Shown here piece after piece: positions 11,108-22,316 of a DNA stretch of 64,000 nucleotides (position 1 is the first letter of the stretch; each line of letters begins with the position of its first letter). Position numbers and translations under genes: made by a program. The notes under the pieces were generated by a model, which was given only the letters and a program-made list of their open reading frames with translations, had not been told where the DNA came from and ran no database searches. The stretch spans positions 1 through 64,000 of the forward strand of contig JANDJZ010000038.1 in assembly GCA_027943245.1 (NCBI GenBank). The letters run 5' to 3'. The stretch comes from Acanthamoeba sp. SK_2022b (taxonomy: Eukaryota > Discosea > Longamoebia > Acanthamoebidae).

Positions 11108-12495
11108 ATGACAAAAGAAATAAATCCAAAAAGGATGAAGAAGCGCGCGGTGGAAGAGGAAGATGAGACGAAAGAACGGACAACAAAAAAACCAAAGAAG
11201 ACCAGCAAACCCAAAACGGCTCCGAGTGCAAAGAGATCGCCAGCCCAAGGCCACCCCATTCCCTATGAATCAAAACGCTTCTTCATGAACGTCATAGCGC
11301 ACCAGATCCCGTACGCCAACTTTCGATCACTACGGCCACCACGATCGTTTCGAGTGTCTTTATATTAACAGCAATGACTGAGACTGATAATCTTTTAATA
11401 TTACGTTTGATCAGTGCGGTGGTGCGCACGGTCAGCAAGAAAGACAGAGCTGCCGCATACGAGATGTTCCGCGAGGCGCTGGCGCGTGTTGCCGAACTGT
11501 TGAACTGGCAGTTGCTTCCACAAAAGCGGAGGATCAGTGACTATGCCTCGTTGGCTGACGCCAATGTACCTCCCTCCTCACCTCCGTAGCCCAGAGAGCG
11601 TGTGGGCATTGGAGAAAGAGAGTAGCTCATCAAGGCCTTCGCCATCGCCGAACAGAAACGACTGGAGGCTGCCATCGTGGCCAATACGCCGCTGCTGGCG
11701 AGGCTCACTGCCGAAGTGGAGAACAAGCAAAGGTATGTTGCCCTGGCCGTACTCCTCTGCCAGCGTTGCTCTGGAGGTCTCACTCTTGTTGCCTTCTTTC
11801 CAGTGACCTCGAACAAGAGCGGGAGCGCCTGCTGCAGCTGGAGGAAGAGGCCCGCAATATCGAACGGAAGCAAGCGATGCTGCAGAAGAAGAAAAAGGTC
11901 TCTCCTTCCTCCATCTCCCACACGTGATTCACTGCGTCAAGTGAGCGAGGGCGCTCGCTCACGCACTCTTGCACACCCACCCACCCACTCACGCATGCGC
12001 GTGCAGCTGCATCCATCGGTCGACCTGTTCGGCGAGCGACAACACGTCCACCCGCTGCTGGGCCCCGATTCGCAGCTCATGGCCGCCTCGACGCGGCTGA
12101 CCGAGGTGGCCATCGACCCCGAGCAGCTGATCGAGAAGCTTGTCGCTGACGACGGGGAGGGATCAGCAAAGGGTAAGAACGGCAAGAACGGCAAGAACAA
12201 AGGAAAGGAAAAGGAGGAGGAAGATGAGGAGGAGATGAGCCAGCTGCTAGAGATAGATGTGGTGCAGGGCATCGTGGACGACCTGGCCCTGCTCGCCCAG
12301 AACAGGGCCCCGCTGGCGCCCCTGCTCGCAGATCTCAGCGCCACGCGCGACCGGCTCTGTGCTGTGCTCGCGAGTGCTGCGGGCCCCGGAGTCGAGCCCC
12401 TTCACTTCGTCGCTCGACCGTCGCCATCTTCAACTTCATCGTTATCGGCATCTTCCACTTCACCCGGCCGTCGTGATGGGGCGCATGAGTCATGA
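11108..12495 (+). CDS. Basic/coiled-coil protein, possibly CENP-Q-like
   Basis: The ATG is at 11108, or alternatively 11135 in the same frame. The TGA ends at 12495. Exons join as ...NVIAHQIP|AVVRTVSKKDRAAAYEMF..., then IKAFAIAEQKRLEAAIVA..., DLEQERERLLQLEEEARNIE and LHPSVDLFGERQHVHPLL. The N-terminal tail is Lys-rich (KKRAVEEEDETKERTTKKPKK). A coiled coil follows, then a Lys/Glu linker (GKNGKNGKNKGKEKEEEDEEE) and a C-terminal helix LALLAQNRAPLAPLLADLS. A basic tail, a coiled coil, a short HP/LP motif and a terminal helix resemble CENP-Q/Okp1-type kinetochore proteins, but the match is weak. It could be an unrelated coiled-coil nuclear protein. Confidence 0.5.
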
Positions 12496-12593
12496 CAATG
12501 GTGGTGGTGATGTTGATAATGGTATTGGTTGTTGATATTATTGATGATGCCGAAGAAGGACCGGACTGTACAGAACGGCAAAGTGTGTCCTCA

Positions 12594-13072
12594 TCACTCT
12601 CTTCCTTCGAGCGATGGCGTGCGCTTCGTCTTTGCCCACTTCTCCCTGAACGCTCGCTCCATCTGGCACTCTCGATAACCGACGTATCCGCCCAGCAGTA
12701 TCCCGATGGCTCCCGTCACTACCATCATGTTGCACGCACACCAGCACAACGTAAGGCTCGCCCGCTTCCTCCGGCAATGGGTGTGCGTATCGCGTACCCA
12801 TAGGCAGTTGGTAGATTTGCAGCGCAGTCATCCTCGCACCCGGATGGTTCAATTTCTCTGGAGTGATGAAGATGATTAATTCAGGCACTTTGGGCCAGTT
12901 GTTGAGTTGGGAGACAGAAGGTACGGTTGACGTTGAGCAGGACGTTGAGAAGAAGTGGCAGAGGGGCACGGCGGAGGTTGCCCACCGCTCCCAATATAAA
13001 GAACGCCGCTCCGCCCACTGCCGACGAGGTAAAGACCTGCCAGGGCGAGCACGCTGCAGCCTGCTCCTCCAT
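12594..13072 (-). CDS. Small two-TM membrane protein
   Basis: The ATG is at 13072. Three exons join in phase to a TGA at 12594, giving about 110 residues. TM1 is VFTSSAVGGAAFFILGAVG, followed by a basic loop (NLRRAPLP) and a soluble stretch (NHPGARMTALQIYQLP). TM2 is VTGAIGILLGGYVGY, followed by a charged tail (RECQMERAFREKWAKTKRT). The layout, two helices with an Arg-rich loop and a charged tail, recalls accessory subunits of mitochondrial complex I such as NDUFC2, but I see no diagnostic motif. The GxxxG-type glycines in both helices suggest helix packing. It converges with the gene ending at 12495, with 98 bp between stops. Confidence 0.5.
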
Positions 13073-13147
13073 CTTTGCTTCGTTCGCTTTTGTTTTTCTT
13101 AGAATTTCTCTTTTTCAGGTGGACACGCACATGGCTAACACGCTGTC

Positions 13148-15277
13148 TTAGTGAAAGCAGTCCCTGAAGGAGGCCCAGAGGTCGTCTCGGTTGAGGTTGC
13201 GTCCAATGAAAACGAGCCGGTTCTCCTTCTTCTCGTTTTTGCCCCACTTGCCCAGCTGGCTTCCCTCGAACTGGACAGGAGAAGCACAAGTAAGCCGACG
13301 AGAACGCTTGGTATCGACTACTACGAGGCTGTTTGTTAGAGGAGCGCACCATCATGTGCACGCCATGGAAGACAAACTTCTCCTTCCACCCCTTGACGGC
13401 GATGACGCCCTTCATGCGGAAGATGTCGTTGCCCTTGGTCCTCAACGTCTTGCCCATCCAGGAGTTGAGCTTGTCCATGTCGGCCTCGCCCTGCCCTAGA
13501 CTGTCAACAAAAGCACCAAGAAAAAGCCTAGAAGGAGAGGCATGCCTCGATAGTGAGTGCAACGCTGGAAACTGTCTGATCATGCTGGTGCTCTTGATCA
13601 ATGAGGAACTGGGGGTCCATGTCCTGGCACCCAACATGAGTGAGCGACCGCCTGCTGGGCGAGCGTTAAACGGAGATTGGGAGCGGCATACCAGGATCTT
13701 GTCGAGGTCAAAGGCCTTGATATTGAGAATCTTGTTCAGGTCTACCACGCCCTTGTTCACCGGGATGATCTCGACCGTGGCGTTGAACTGCGCCAGCCGC
13801 TTCCTGACCTTCTTCTCGTGCTCGGTGTCGACGAGGTCAAGCTTCGACAGCAGGATTCGATCGGCGAAGCCCACTTGCTCAACCGACTCGTTCTCCACTC
13901 CTTCGGTGTGCCGGGTGGTGTGAGCCAACGTGTGAAGCTCAGCAAAGGACAGCGACGTGGACAGTACCGTCGGGCTTAATTTCGTCGAGGTGCTGGAGAA
14001 TGTGCTTGGCGTCGACAACGGTGATGATTCCATCGAGCACAAACTGGAGGCTGAGCTTGGGATCCATGAAGAACGTCTGGGCGATGGGCGCCGGATCCGC
14101 GAGGCCAGTGGTCTCGATCAACACGTAGTCGAACTTGTCCTTTTGCTGCTGCAATAGCCAATCGCGGAGGAATCGACGTCAGCCGGGAGTGCCTTTTCGG
14201 GCACAGTATGGGTCAGCTCACCTTGATGAGGTCGCGCAGGATGCGGATCAGATCGCCACGCACGGTGCAGCAGATGCAGCCGTTGTTCATTTGGAAGATT
14301 TCCTCGTTGGCTGAAAACTTATCCTTCAGGAGCGAGTCATCAATTCCTACCTCTGCACATCCACAAAACACCGGGGTGAGCACGTGCGATCAGCCTATTT
14401 GTTCCAATCAATACGTGATTTTACCCCCGAACTCATTCTCGATAACGGCGATCCTCTTTCCGTGGTTGGCGCTCAGGATATAGTTGAGAAGCGTGGTCTT
14501 GCCTGCAGAAAAGAAGTAAATGAGTGTCGCAATCTTGCTTCACTTGGGGTAGGGAGGTACGGGAGTACCGCTGCCCAGGAAGCCGGTGATGATGCCCACG
14601 GGGATGCGCTTGTCCTTGGGGAAGTCGATCTTCTCCTCGACCACACGAGCATAGTTGAGAATGTCCGTCGCTATAGAGTCCACCACTGCCACCGCACTCT
14701 CCACAGCTATATGGTAACACGTGGGTAAGGACGGAGTTCTTATCACAATGCCCACACAACAATCGGCCGATGCCATGTGCCTGAAGGAGAAAGGCGCTAC
14801 GGTACCCTCCTTGAGGGAACGCAGGTTGACGATGCGAATGAGGTTGGACGTCTGCTTCTTGAGAGCCTCCCACAGCGGCAGCAGCGGACGGTAGTAAGGC
14901 GACTCTCGGTTTTCCTCGAAGAACGCGTTGAGGACCTTCACCCTCTCCACAGCCCGAGCTGTGAGATCTCGGAACTGCAGCTCGCTTCTATCCGCGCCGA
15001 GAAACTGCGCACAAACAACCTCAGATCAGTGCGTGGCGGTGGTAAGCGGAGGGCAGCGCTCGGTCAGACGAGTACCTCCTCGCCACCAAGCTCGGTCAGA
15101 TAGGCCACAAGCTCAGTGAGCGGTTCCCCTGGCAGAGAATGGCAAGGTTAGCCTTAAGTGCAGCTTCACTCGCTGGTACCGGTTGTGTGTACCGATGGCG
15201 TCCACCTTGGAGCTCTGCAGCTCATCTTCAGGTTCCTCCCAGATAGGCAAATCAGTGGGCTCCTTCCCAGCTTGCAT
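13148..15277 (-). CDS. CobW/ZNG1 metallochaperone GTPase with extra N-terminal domain
   Basis: The ATG is at 15277 ([19 protein letters not shown]) and the TAA at 13148. About nine exons join in phase. Core motifs, in order, are [19 protein letters not shown] (Walker A), [15 protein letters not shown], the metal-binding [18 protein letters not shown] (Walker B region), [16 protein letters not shown] and SKLDLVD (NKxD equivalent). The C-terminal CobW domain contains [22 protein letters not shown] and [13 protein letters not shown]1 proteins load zinc onto methionine aminopeptidase. The family usually begins about 30-50 residues before Walker A. Here about 150 residues precede it, including a helical block ([20 protein letters not shown]) that I do not recognise. 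Confidence 0.87.
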
Positions 15278-15588
15278 TCTGTGTACGGACGTGTGAGCGA
15301 TGTAGTGGCGATGTGATGGAAGGACAGCAGGCAGTCTCGTACGACAGAAACGACTTGCCCAGAAGCAAGAGAAGGCAATGTGGCGGAGCTAAACAGACAA
15401 CCTGAGATGTGTCCGACTAGAAGGAGAGAACGAAGCGCCCTGGGTCGAAATGAAGCGAAAAAGGTCCTCCACTTCTTTTCCCAAGGGACACTCGCTTGGG
15501 CTTGTATGGAAAAGAACGTAAACTGAGCGAGAACGGGGTCCCGCGGGTAAGAAAATGCAGGAGAGAAATTGATTCTCAAATAGAAGCG
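15278..15588. other. Intergenic region, 311 bp
   Basis: This lies between the CobW gene start and the stop of the TruB-like gene, both on the minus strand. I see no coding segment or RNA gene. Confidence 0.4.
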
Positions 15589-17138
15589 CTACGCGGAGAG
15601 GCGGATGGCCTGATCGATTGAATGGTGGCCCACGCTGGTACGGTGGATGTCAAAGGCAACTGCGCCCACTCCCAGATGCTTACCCATCTCGTGCGCCAAC
15701 GTCCTGAGATGAAATGAGTGAGTGCCTGAGCGAAGAGGGAGGTTGGCCGAGTTCGTGTTATGTGTTTTTGCGCACCGAATGTAGGTGCCAGACGTGACCT
15801 CGGCGCGCATCTGGAAGATCGTGACCGACGACTGGTGATCCCTTCGCGATCGGCCAAGAAATGCAGGACTGCGTTGAGCAAGCACGAACGCAGGCATCCA
15901 GGTACTACACAACGCAAACAATGTTACCCTGACGGTTGCTGAAAGTAATGGTCATCCCAGCTCTGGAGTATCTGCGGCTGTCGAAAGTCGCCCTTCACTC
16001 GCTCGATCTTTGTCCAGATCTCTCTTCTACATGTAGACAGACACGAACGCGTGAGCGCGAGGTGGTTAGTGGTGTGTGGTGATCTACGTGAGTGAGGTGG
16101 TGATGGCGAACTTACCTGAGTTCGTCCCGGCTGAGGGAGAAGGTTGAAAGCAGCTCGAGCGTTCGGATCTCCACTTGGACACGCGGGATCAACGGAATGA
16201 TCTCTCGCATCTTCTCCGGACCCTGCCCCGCGATACACATACACATCGCATGTCACACCAAACACCCATCCCTCACACACCTCTCACACAAAGGGCTGCC
16301 GTGCTGTATGCGTGAGTGCACCTGCCGAGCCCAGTGAAACAACGGCTTGCCCTTAACGCGCGCCGATGAGAAAGGGGGATAGGCCTGTCACACGAAGGCC
16401 AAGGCCACCTGTCAGTGAGCCGTACCCGCTCTGCTCATTCCCGAATGAGGTAGGGAGACCGACCTGGCTTCGTTTGCCCACGAAGAGCGGCATGACGGCC
16501 CTCACCATGTCCTCATCGACTTTCACGTTCGCCTGCCTTTCGTAGTGGTCGTCTGTCGAATGGTCCCTCCTCTTCTTTTTAGCGTGCTGCTCCTCGCCCA
16601 CATCCCCCTCTCGCGTCGTCGTGCTGTCACTTGCCTCCTCTTCGCCCTCTGCGGGTCCTGATCGCTGTTTCCGCTTGAGCGAGACACCTTTGGCCTCTTC
16701 ATCGTTTGTTGTGATAGTGTCGTCTTTGCTGCCCAAAGCCTGCGTCGTGGTGGTGGCTTGGTCTGCCATTGGCACCAAGCCCATCACGTCGTAGGTGTCC
16801 GTCTCCACCCCAAACAGCACCTACAAATTTTATGGTATTTTTAAGCAAAATAAACAAATAATAAATAAGAATTCGATAAAATGGGAAGATACTTGAAATT
16901 CGTAGATTTTCGACTCTGCTTCGATTTCCTTCTGGGGGGTAAGGGGCGCCCCGTGGGGACCGGCTAGACATACGAGGAGCCCTCTAGCCAGCGGGTCCAA
17001 TCGGCCGGCGTAACCCATCTTGAGTTCGGCCGGGAACTCACGCGGTCGCTCCCTCCGCAGCTGCTCGATAGCAGCCAGCGGCGTCAGCCCTGGCGGCTTG
17101 TCCACTAGCACCACCCGCACGCTCGCTCCCTCCTCCAT
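15589..17138 (-). CDS. TruB-family tRNA pseudouridine synthase with acidic insert
   Basis: The ATG is at 17138 and the TAG at 15589. The first exon gives VLVDKPPGLTPL (motif I) and MGYAGRLDPLARGLLV, which carries the catalytic Asp. KIYEFQ|VLFGVETDTYDVMG joins across the first intron and matches the KTY..LGVxTDTxD strand of TruB. After that comes an insert of about 80 residues rich in Lys, Glu, Asp, Ser and Thr. YPPFSSARVKGKPLFHWAR follows, which is the TruB PPxxSAxKxxGxxxYxxAR motif. The C-terminus holds AEVTSGTYIRTLAHEMG, the TruB GTYIRTLxxDxG motif. Such enzymes make Psi55 in the tRNA T loop. The insert contains a KKKRRD cluster that could be a nuclear signal. Bacterial TruB and yeast Pus4 lack an insert of this size here. 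Confidence 0.8.
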
Positions 17139-17279
17139 CTCACGTTTGCAGATTAGGTTTGTTCTTCTTTTTCACCGACCCACCTCATTCTTCTCTTCCT
17201 CCAAAAGACTACAGTCGGCGTAGGTTGTGTGTTGCTGTCGGTTTAGTGCGGCTAGCAGGAGCTGCCCATTCACGGTCGA

Positions 17280-19981
17280 TTACATCTTGGGGGTCTGGTA
17301 TTCGATGATCACGCACTTGGGCGCCGTGTACTGCGCGAGGGCATACTCCGACATATCCCTTCCGTGGCCACTCTGCTTGAAGCCACCTAGTGTGCGGCAC
17401 ATACAGACAACCCCCGTGAGCGAGGGCAGCTGCACGAGCGCGAATGTGGGCGTGGCGAGGCGGCGGAGAGGGGTACCCCAGGGAGTCTGCGGGGTGATGA
17501 TGTTGTAGGTGTTGACCCACACGGTGCCGGCCTTGAGCTTCTTGGAGAGGTACATGGACTTCTCCACATCCCGCGTGTAGACAGCCGCCACCAGACCGTA
17601 GATCGAGTCGTTGGCTCGCCTCACGACCTGCCCGTGCGCACAGCCAAGCGTGTGTGAGTGGCCAGTCTCACTTTCGCGCCACGGATCTGTTGTATGATCG
17701 ATCATACAACGATGTGTGTGTGTGTGTGGCAGTACCTCGTGGATGTCCTTGAACTTGATGATGGCCATCACGGGGCCTGTGCGCAGTGGAGAGCTGATGA
17801 GGGGCGCGGAACACGAGGCGCGCAGTAGACGAGAAGCGGCGTACCGAAGATTTCCTCGCGGCAGATGGTCATGTTGTCCTCAACATCAGCGAACACGGTC
17901 GGTTGGATGAAGTACCCCTTGTCGCCAACCCGTGCGCCGCCGCACAAGAGACGAGCGCCTTCCTTCTTTCCCGCCTCGATGTATCCCATCACCTTGTCGA
18001 ACTGCAGCTTGGACACCTGCGGGCCCTGCATAGTCGTATCCAGTAGCGGGTTTCCGGTCTGTTCGATGCGAGCCTTAGCCTGCAACGACGAGCGAACAAG
18101 GAGCGGCTTAGTCTCAACGTCATCGAGAGGTGAAGCAATTGTGATATTAGAGTTGTTAGTGGCAGAGGCTCACCATTGCAACGCTCTTCTCAACGAACTC
18201 GTCATAGATCTTCTCGTGCACGAAGATGCGCGAGCCTGCACTGCAGCACTGGCCAGCATTCCAGAACCTGACGCAAGCGAGGCAGGTGAGATTTCAGGAT
18301 TATTCATTGCATAAGGTAAACATAAAATAAAATAAAAATTCGTACAGAGCGTAGTAGGAATCGGTGATGGCCTTCTCCATGTTGATAACGTCATCGAACA
18401 CAATGATGGGGCTCTTGCCGCCGAGTTCGAGGCCCACAGGCTTGAGGTTGGACGCCGCCGAGAGCTCCATCACCTTCCTGCCCGTAAACGTGGAGCCCGT
18501 AAAGCTCACCTGAATAGGCAACATACAACAATCGGTGAGCGCGGCAGCGAAAGCGGCCATTGCAGGTGGACGTCGAAAACGATGGTCTACGCGTACCTTG
18601 TCGATGTCCATGTGTCCGGCAATGGCGGCGCCTGCCTTGGGACCAAAGCCGGTGATGACGTTGACCTGAGGAACATATCGGCCGTCAGTCCCGCAGAGTC
18701 GGATGAAGAGGACGACGGGGAGGCAAAAAACAATTAATTGACTTACCACGCCAGCAGGGAAACCGGCCTTTTTGATCAGCTCGGCGAGCTTCAAGGCGGT
18801 GATGGAGGTCTGCTCCGCGGGCTGTAATCCAACAAAATCCAATTAGACAAGAGGTTCGAGAACGTGCAGCCGACGCTGGAAGCAGCGCTTGATTCACCAT
18901 GACGTGTACCTTCAGGATCACTGTGTTGCCCGCGGCAAGAGCGGGCGCCAGCTTCCAAGCGGTGATCTGCATAGGGAAGTTCCACGGCACTACGGGAAGG
19001 CGGCGGGCATGTTGCTCATGAGCGAGAGGATTGTCCGAGGAGGCGCAGTACGGTACCGATGAGGCCGACCACGCCGAGAGGCTCATGGCGCGTGTAGCAG
19101 ACGTTATTGCCGGGGATGTCGATTGACTTGCCGTGTATCTTGTCTGCCCAGCCCTTTCAACGAGTCAAGGATAACGCATCCTTCTCGTGCAGAGAAAAGC
19201 CGAGGAGCAAGCACAATGCAGCAACAGAATTGTAGGATTCACGAGAACAGAATAGAAGACAAAAGGGGAGGAAAAGGATACGGCAAAGTAGCGGTAGTTG
19301 TCGACCACCTGCTTGAGATCAAAGTTGAACGATTCGAAGAACGGCTTGCCAACATCGAGGGATTCTGCAAGAAGAGGAAGGCGGACATGACAAATCAGGA
19401 TTGAGGTGTGGCTCACCCTGCACGCCATGTGCCACAGCGGGTGGTGGTACCCAGCAGGGCAAGAGCCTCCTTCTCCTGATCGATGACCTCGGCCAGGCGG
19501 TAGAGCAGGTCGCCGCGCTGCTTGGCCGAAAGCTGCGACCACTCGCCTACGAACCACGGGCACCATTTAACAACATTGCTCCGGACGCAACTTGCGAACA
19601 GGAAAGAAGACGCCGCGGAAAAGCCTACCTTCTTCAAAAGCGTAACGAGCTGCAGCCACGGCCCGGTCCACGTCCTCCTTGTCTCCTACAATGGGAAGTT
19701 GAATTAGCATAAATTTCAGGTTTGATTAATCGTTTCGGGGGTGGGCATGCCTTCAGAGAGCTGGCAGATCTCTTGCTCAGTGGCTGGATCGATGGCAGGG
19801 AAGGTCTTGCCAGAGACGCTCTCCACAAACTCGTTGTTGATGAACAACCGCGTCGGGAAGGTAATCGTTTTCCCCTTCAGCGTGACGGTCTGCCCACCAC
19901 GAATCGTGTTGGTGAGACCCTTTTCGTGTGACTTAATGCCAGGGAATGGACACGTACGTGGGCAGCAGAGGAAGCGTCCAT
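17280..19981 (-). CDS. Aldehyde dehydrogenase, class 1/2 (NAD+-dependent)
   Basis: The first in-frame ATG is at 19981 ([17 protein letters not shown]). The upstream open frame begins only with GTG. The stop is at 17280. About a dozen exons give roughly 500 residues. Family motifs in order are [68 protein letters not shown] (general base Glu), [17 protein letters not shown] (catalytic Cys), [14 protein letters not shown] and [19 protein letters not shown]. It oxidises aldehydes to acids in the cytosol, given the lack of a clear presequence. One intron near 17711 carries a short GT run. The three clustered cysteines or alanines around the nucleophile match ALDH1/2 rather than betaine ALDH. Substrate cannot be told from sequence. 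Confidence 0.9.
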
Positions 19982-20149
19982 GTTGTAGCGGAAGATGCAG
20001 ACAGCAAAAAGAACGACGCCGATAAAAACAAATTTATTTGCATTTCGGGAAACAACGCAGGCCACGCCAACAACGTGCCGGAGCGAAGAAGCAAGGGAGC
20101 GATGACGCTTTGATCACTGGAGCGAGAAGCAACGAACTTGTGCCCGTGG

Positions 20150-20643
20150 CTAGAACTTGATCTTGGTGGGCTGTGCGAGCCACTCGCCTTCGGCGACCGG
20201 CAGCCGTTCGTACTGGCGCGAAAGCAGAGGCAGCTTCTCCAGGCTCACCTGCAGCGAGTACGTCCTAGCATGCAGGATAGAGCAACTCAACACACGAGCA
20301 CACTACGGCGTGCACTGTGGGAGGATCCTCAGTACGTTTCTGTGAGCTCAGACATGGCTCGCTCCATGCCCAGGAGCACGTCCTCAGTGCGGAGGATGGT
20401 GCGCTCGAACGCTACGAACTCCTTGGCAGTTTTCACCAGCTCCTACGCAATGCAGAATGCGGGGGGGGGGGTTGTCATCTTTATCGTTCACCCACGGGGG
20501 GGGGGTTGAGGTGCAGCGCTCACCTCGTGTTGGTGAGATCCGTCCAGAAGAAGTTTGGCAGCCTTGCCGCAGTCATAGATTATGTTCTCCAGTCGTCGCG
20601 TTTCCTCCTCCTTTGTGGCCAGCGAGGGGTCAGCGGCGTCCAT
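20150..20643 (-). CDS. BORCS7-like BORC subunit
   Basis: I chose the ATG at 20643. An open frame with an earlier ATG extends to 20802, but the shorter form (about 113 residues) puts the conserved Cys-Gly 26 residues from the start, close to the animal protein. The stop is at 20150. Three exons encode ENIIYDCGKAAKLLLDGS, VKTAKEFVAFERTILRTED and VLLGMERAMSELTE. This fits the BORCS7 pattern: CG, then LL.GS, then A..x(V)..E..IL..ED.L..M. BORC recruits Arl8 to lysosomes and drives their outward movement. The C-terminal tail (YERLPVAEGEWLAQPTKIKF) is not in the animal protein. The match is at pattern level, from memory of the family, so a profile search should confirm it. Confidence 0.6.
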
Positions 20644-21116
20644 CTTCCCTTCTTCTCCCGCCTTTTTCGCTCTGCTTTCTCTTTTTGCCTTGGCGAGCGC
20701 ACGGAGGCGTTCTGTTCTCCGGAATTTCGACGTACAGATGCGCAGATGGAGCAATTTGGGTGGAATACCGATCATGTGAGCGGAGTGCGGAATTTCCTGC
20801 ATCCTTCCACCCTAATTTCGAGGTGTCCGCTCGCCAGCAAGGGCCAGCTCAGCTTCTCTGGTGAAACTCGGGTGGTGGCAATGTAGAGCCTCGCTGAAGC
20901 TCACCCCAGCCTGGCCGAGTGTGCCCTTGCCCGTGTTCTCTGGTGCCCCTGGTATATATTACCGCTCCTCCACTGCCTCACAACCTCAATTCAAGAAGAG
21001 CTCAACAACCTCAACAGCCAGCCCATTCCTCAAGCACGCACTTTCCGTCTTTCCCTCTCAACTCCTACTCCTTCCTCCTACTACTTCTTCTTCCTCCCAC
21101 CACACACACACACACA
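20644..21116. other. Divergent promoter region between BORCS7-like gene and kinase gene
   Basis: This 473 bp region separates a minus-strand start and a plus-strand start. It holds the TATA-like element at 20953 and a C/T-rich leader with a short CA run directly before the kinase ATG. An open frame on the minus strand (20802-20644) may instead be an N-terminal extension of the BORCS7-like protein. Confidence 0.5.
20953..20960 (+). promoter_or_regulatory. TATA-box-like element upstream of the kinase gene
   Basis: TATATATT lies in otherwise GC-rich DNA about 157 bp before the ATG at 21117. It is followed by a pyrimidine-rich leader. The position is compatible with a TATA-driven Pol II promoter and a leader of about 120-130 nt, but no start site can be mapped from sequence. 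Confidence 0.5.
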
Positions 21117-22316
21117 ATGGGTTTCGACACCGACTATTCCGACTCGAGCATGGCGCCCGCTCGGTGCAACCCTCCCTCGACTTCGCCTCGCACGTCGCTC
21201 GACTTCACCAACGCCAGCCAGAGCCGAGGTAGCAGCGACTGGACCAAGAACGACGACATCTTTAACCTTGGCGACTACCTCATCTGCACTCGACACCTGC
21301 TGGGCCGCGGATCGTTCGGAGAGGTCAAGCTTGGCTTCCACCGCCCTACTGGTCGTCGGGTGGCCGTGAAGATCATCAACAAGACGCAACTGAGCGTGGA
21401 GAAGAGGCAGGAGGTCGACCGCGAGATCGAAATTTTGAAGAAGGTGGGCATTCACCCTTGCATCGTCTCACTCCTCGACGTCGCCGAAGACGAGCGCTTC
21501 ATCTACATGTTCTTCGAGTTCGTCGCTAGCGACCTGCTTCGCTTCCTCAAGCAGCACGGCCGCCTCGACGAGCCCACCGTCTACCGCATCTTCTCACAGC
21601 TTGTCGAAGCGGTCTCCTACCTGCACGCCAACGGCATCGTGCACAGGGACATCAAGATCGAGGTACGAAAGCCATCGTCCCCACCTTCTGCACCCTCGAG
21701 CAGCAACTAAGATTCAGTTATTTCTGTTTTGCCTACAGAACATACTCATCGACGAAGCGACACTCTCGATCAAGCTGTGCGATTTTGGTTTCGCCACCTA
21801 CTACACGCCCACGACTCGCTTCGAGAAGTGGTGCGGCAGCCCGCACACGGTGGCCCCCGAGATCATCCAGCGAATTCCCTACTCGGGCCCCAAGGTCGAC
21901 GTGTGGTCGCTCGGCTCGGTGCTGTACACTATGATCTGCGCCTTCTTCCCCTTCCAAGCCACCGTGCCCAAGGACGTCCTAAAGAGGACAGTCCTTGGAA
22001 AGTTCCACGCTTTCCCCGGCGGCTGTGGCTCGCGTGCCACCCGCGACCTTATCTCGAGATGCCTCACCATTGACGCTGGTACGTACATGTTTCCTTCTAT
22101 GTGCTGTGCAACCGGGGCTGATGAACCATGTAACTGACTTCCTTTTTGAATTTATGGCACACAGAGAAGCGAATCACCCTTGACCATGTGCGCCAGCACC
22201 CCTTCTTCTGGAAGCACGAGAAGCTCGGAACGGAAGGTGTAACTGTAGAGGAGAACGAGTCGGGCGAGGAAGGAACCACCCAATGGAGTGACTCCATGGA
22301 CGTGATCACCTGCTGA
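21117..22316 (+). CDS. Ser/Thr protein kinase, AMPK/CAMK type
   Basis: The ATG is at 21117 and the TGA ends at 22316. Exons are 21117-21662, 21739-22078 and 22165-22316. The protein is a kinase domain with short tails (about 345 residues). Motifs are LGRGSFGEVKLG (P-loop), RVAVKIINK (lysine), VHRDIKIENILI (catalytic loop split by intron 1), LCDFGFA (DFG), WCGSPHTVAPEII (activation segment and APE) and DVWSLGSVLYTMICAFFPF. The HRDIKxEN, CGSPxxxAPE and DVWSLGVxLY pattern places it in the CAMK group near AMPK/SNF1, MARK and NIM1. No autoinhibitory, UBA or KA1 domain follows, so regulation is likely by T-loop phosphorylation. The N-terminal 60 residues are Ser/Pro-rich. Confidence 0.88.

Noticed and set aside
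19877..20065. Possible membrane-anchored N-terminus on the aldehyde dehydrogenase
   Set aside because: The hydrophobic extension ([14 protein letters not shown]) is open in frame, but it begins with GTG. The first in-frame ATG is at 19981, giving a normal cytosolic start.
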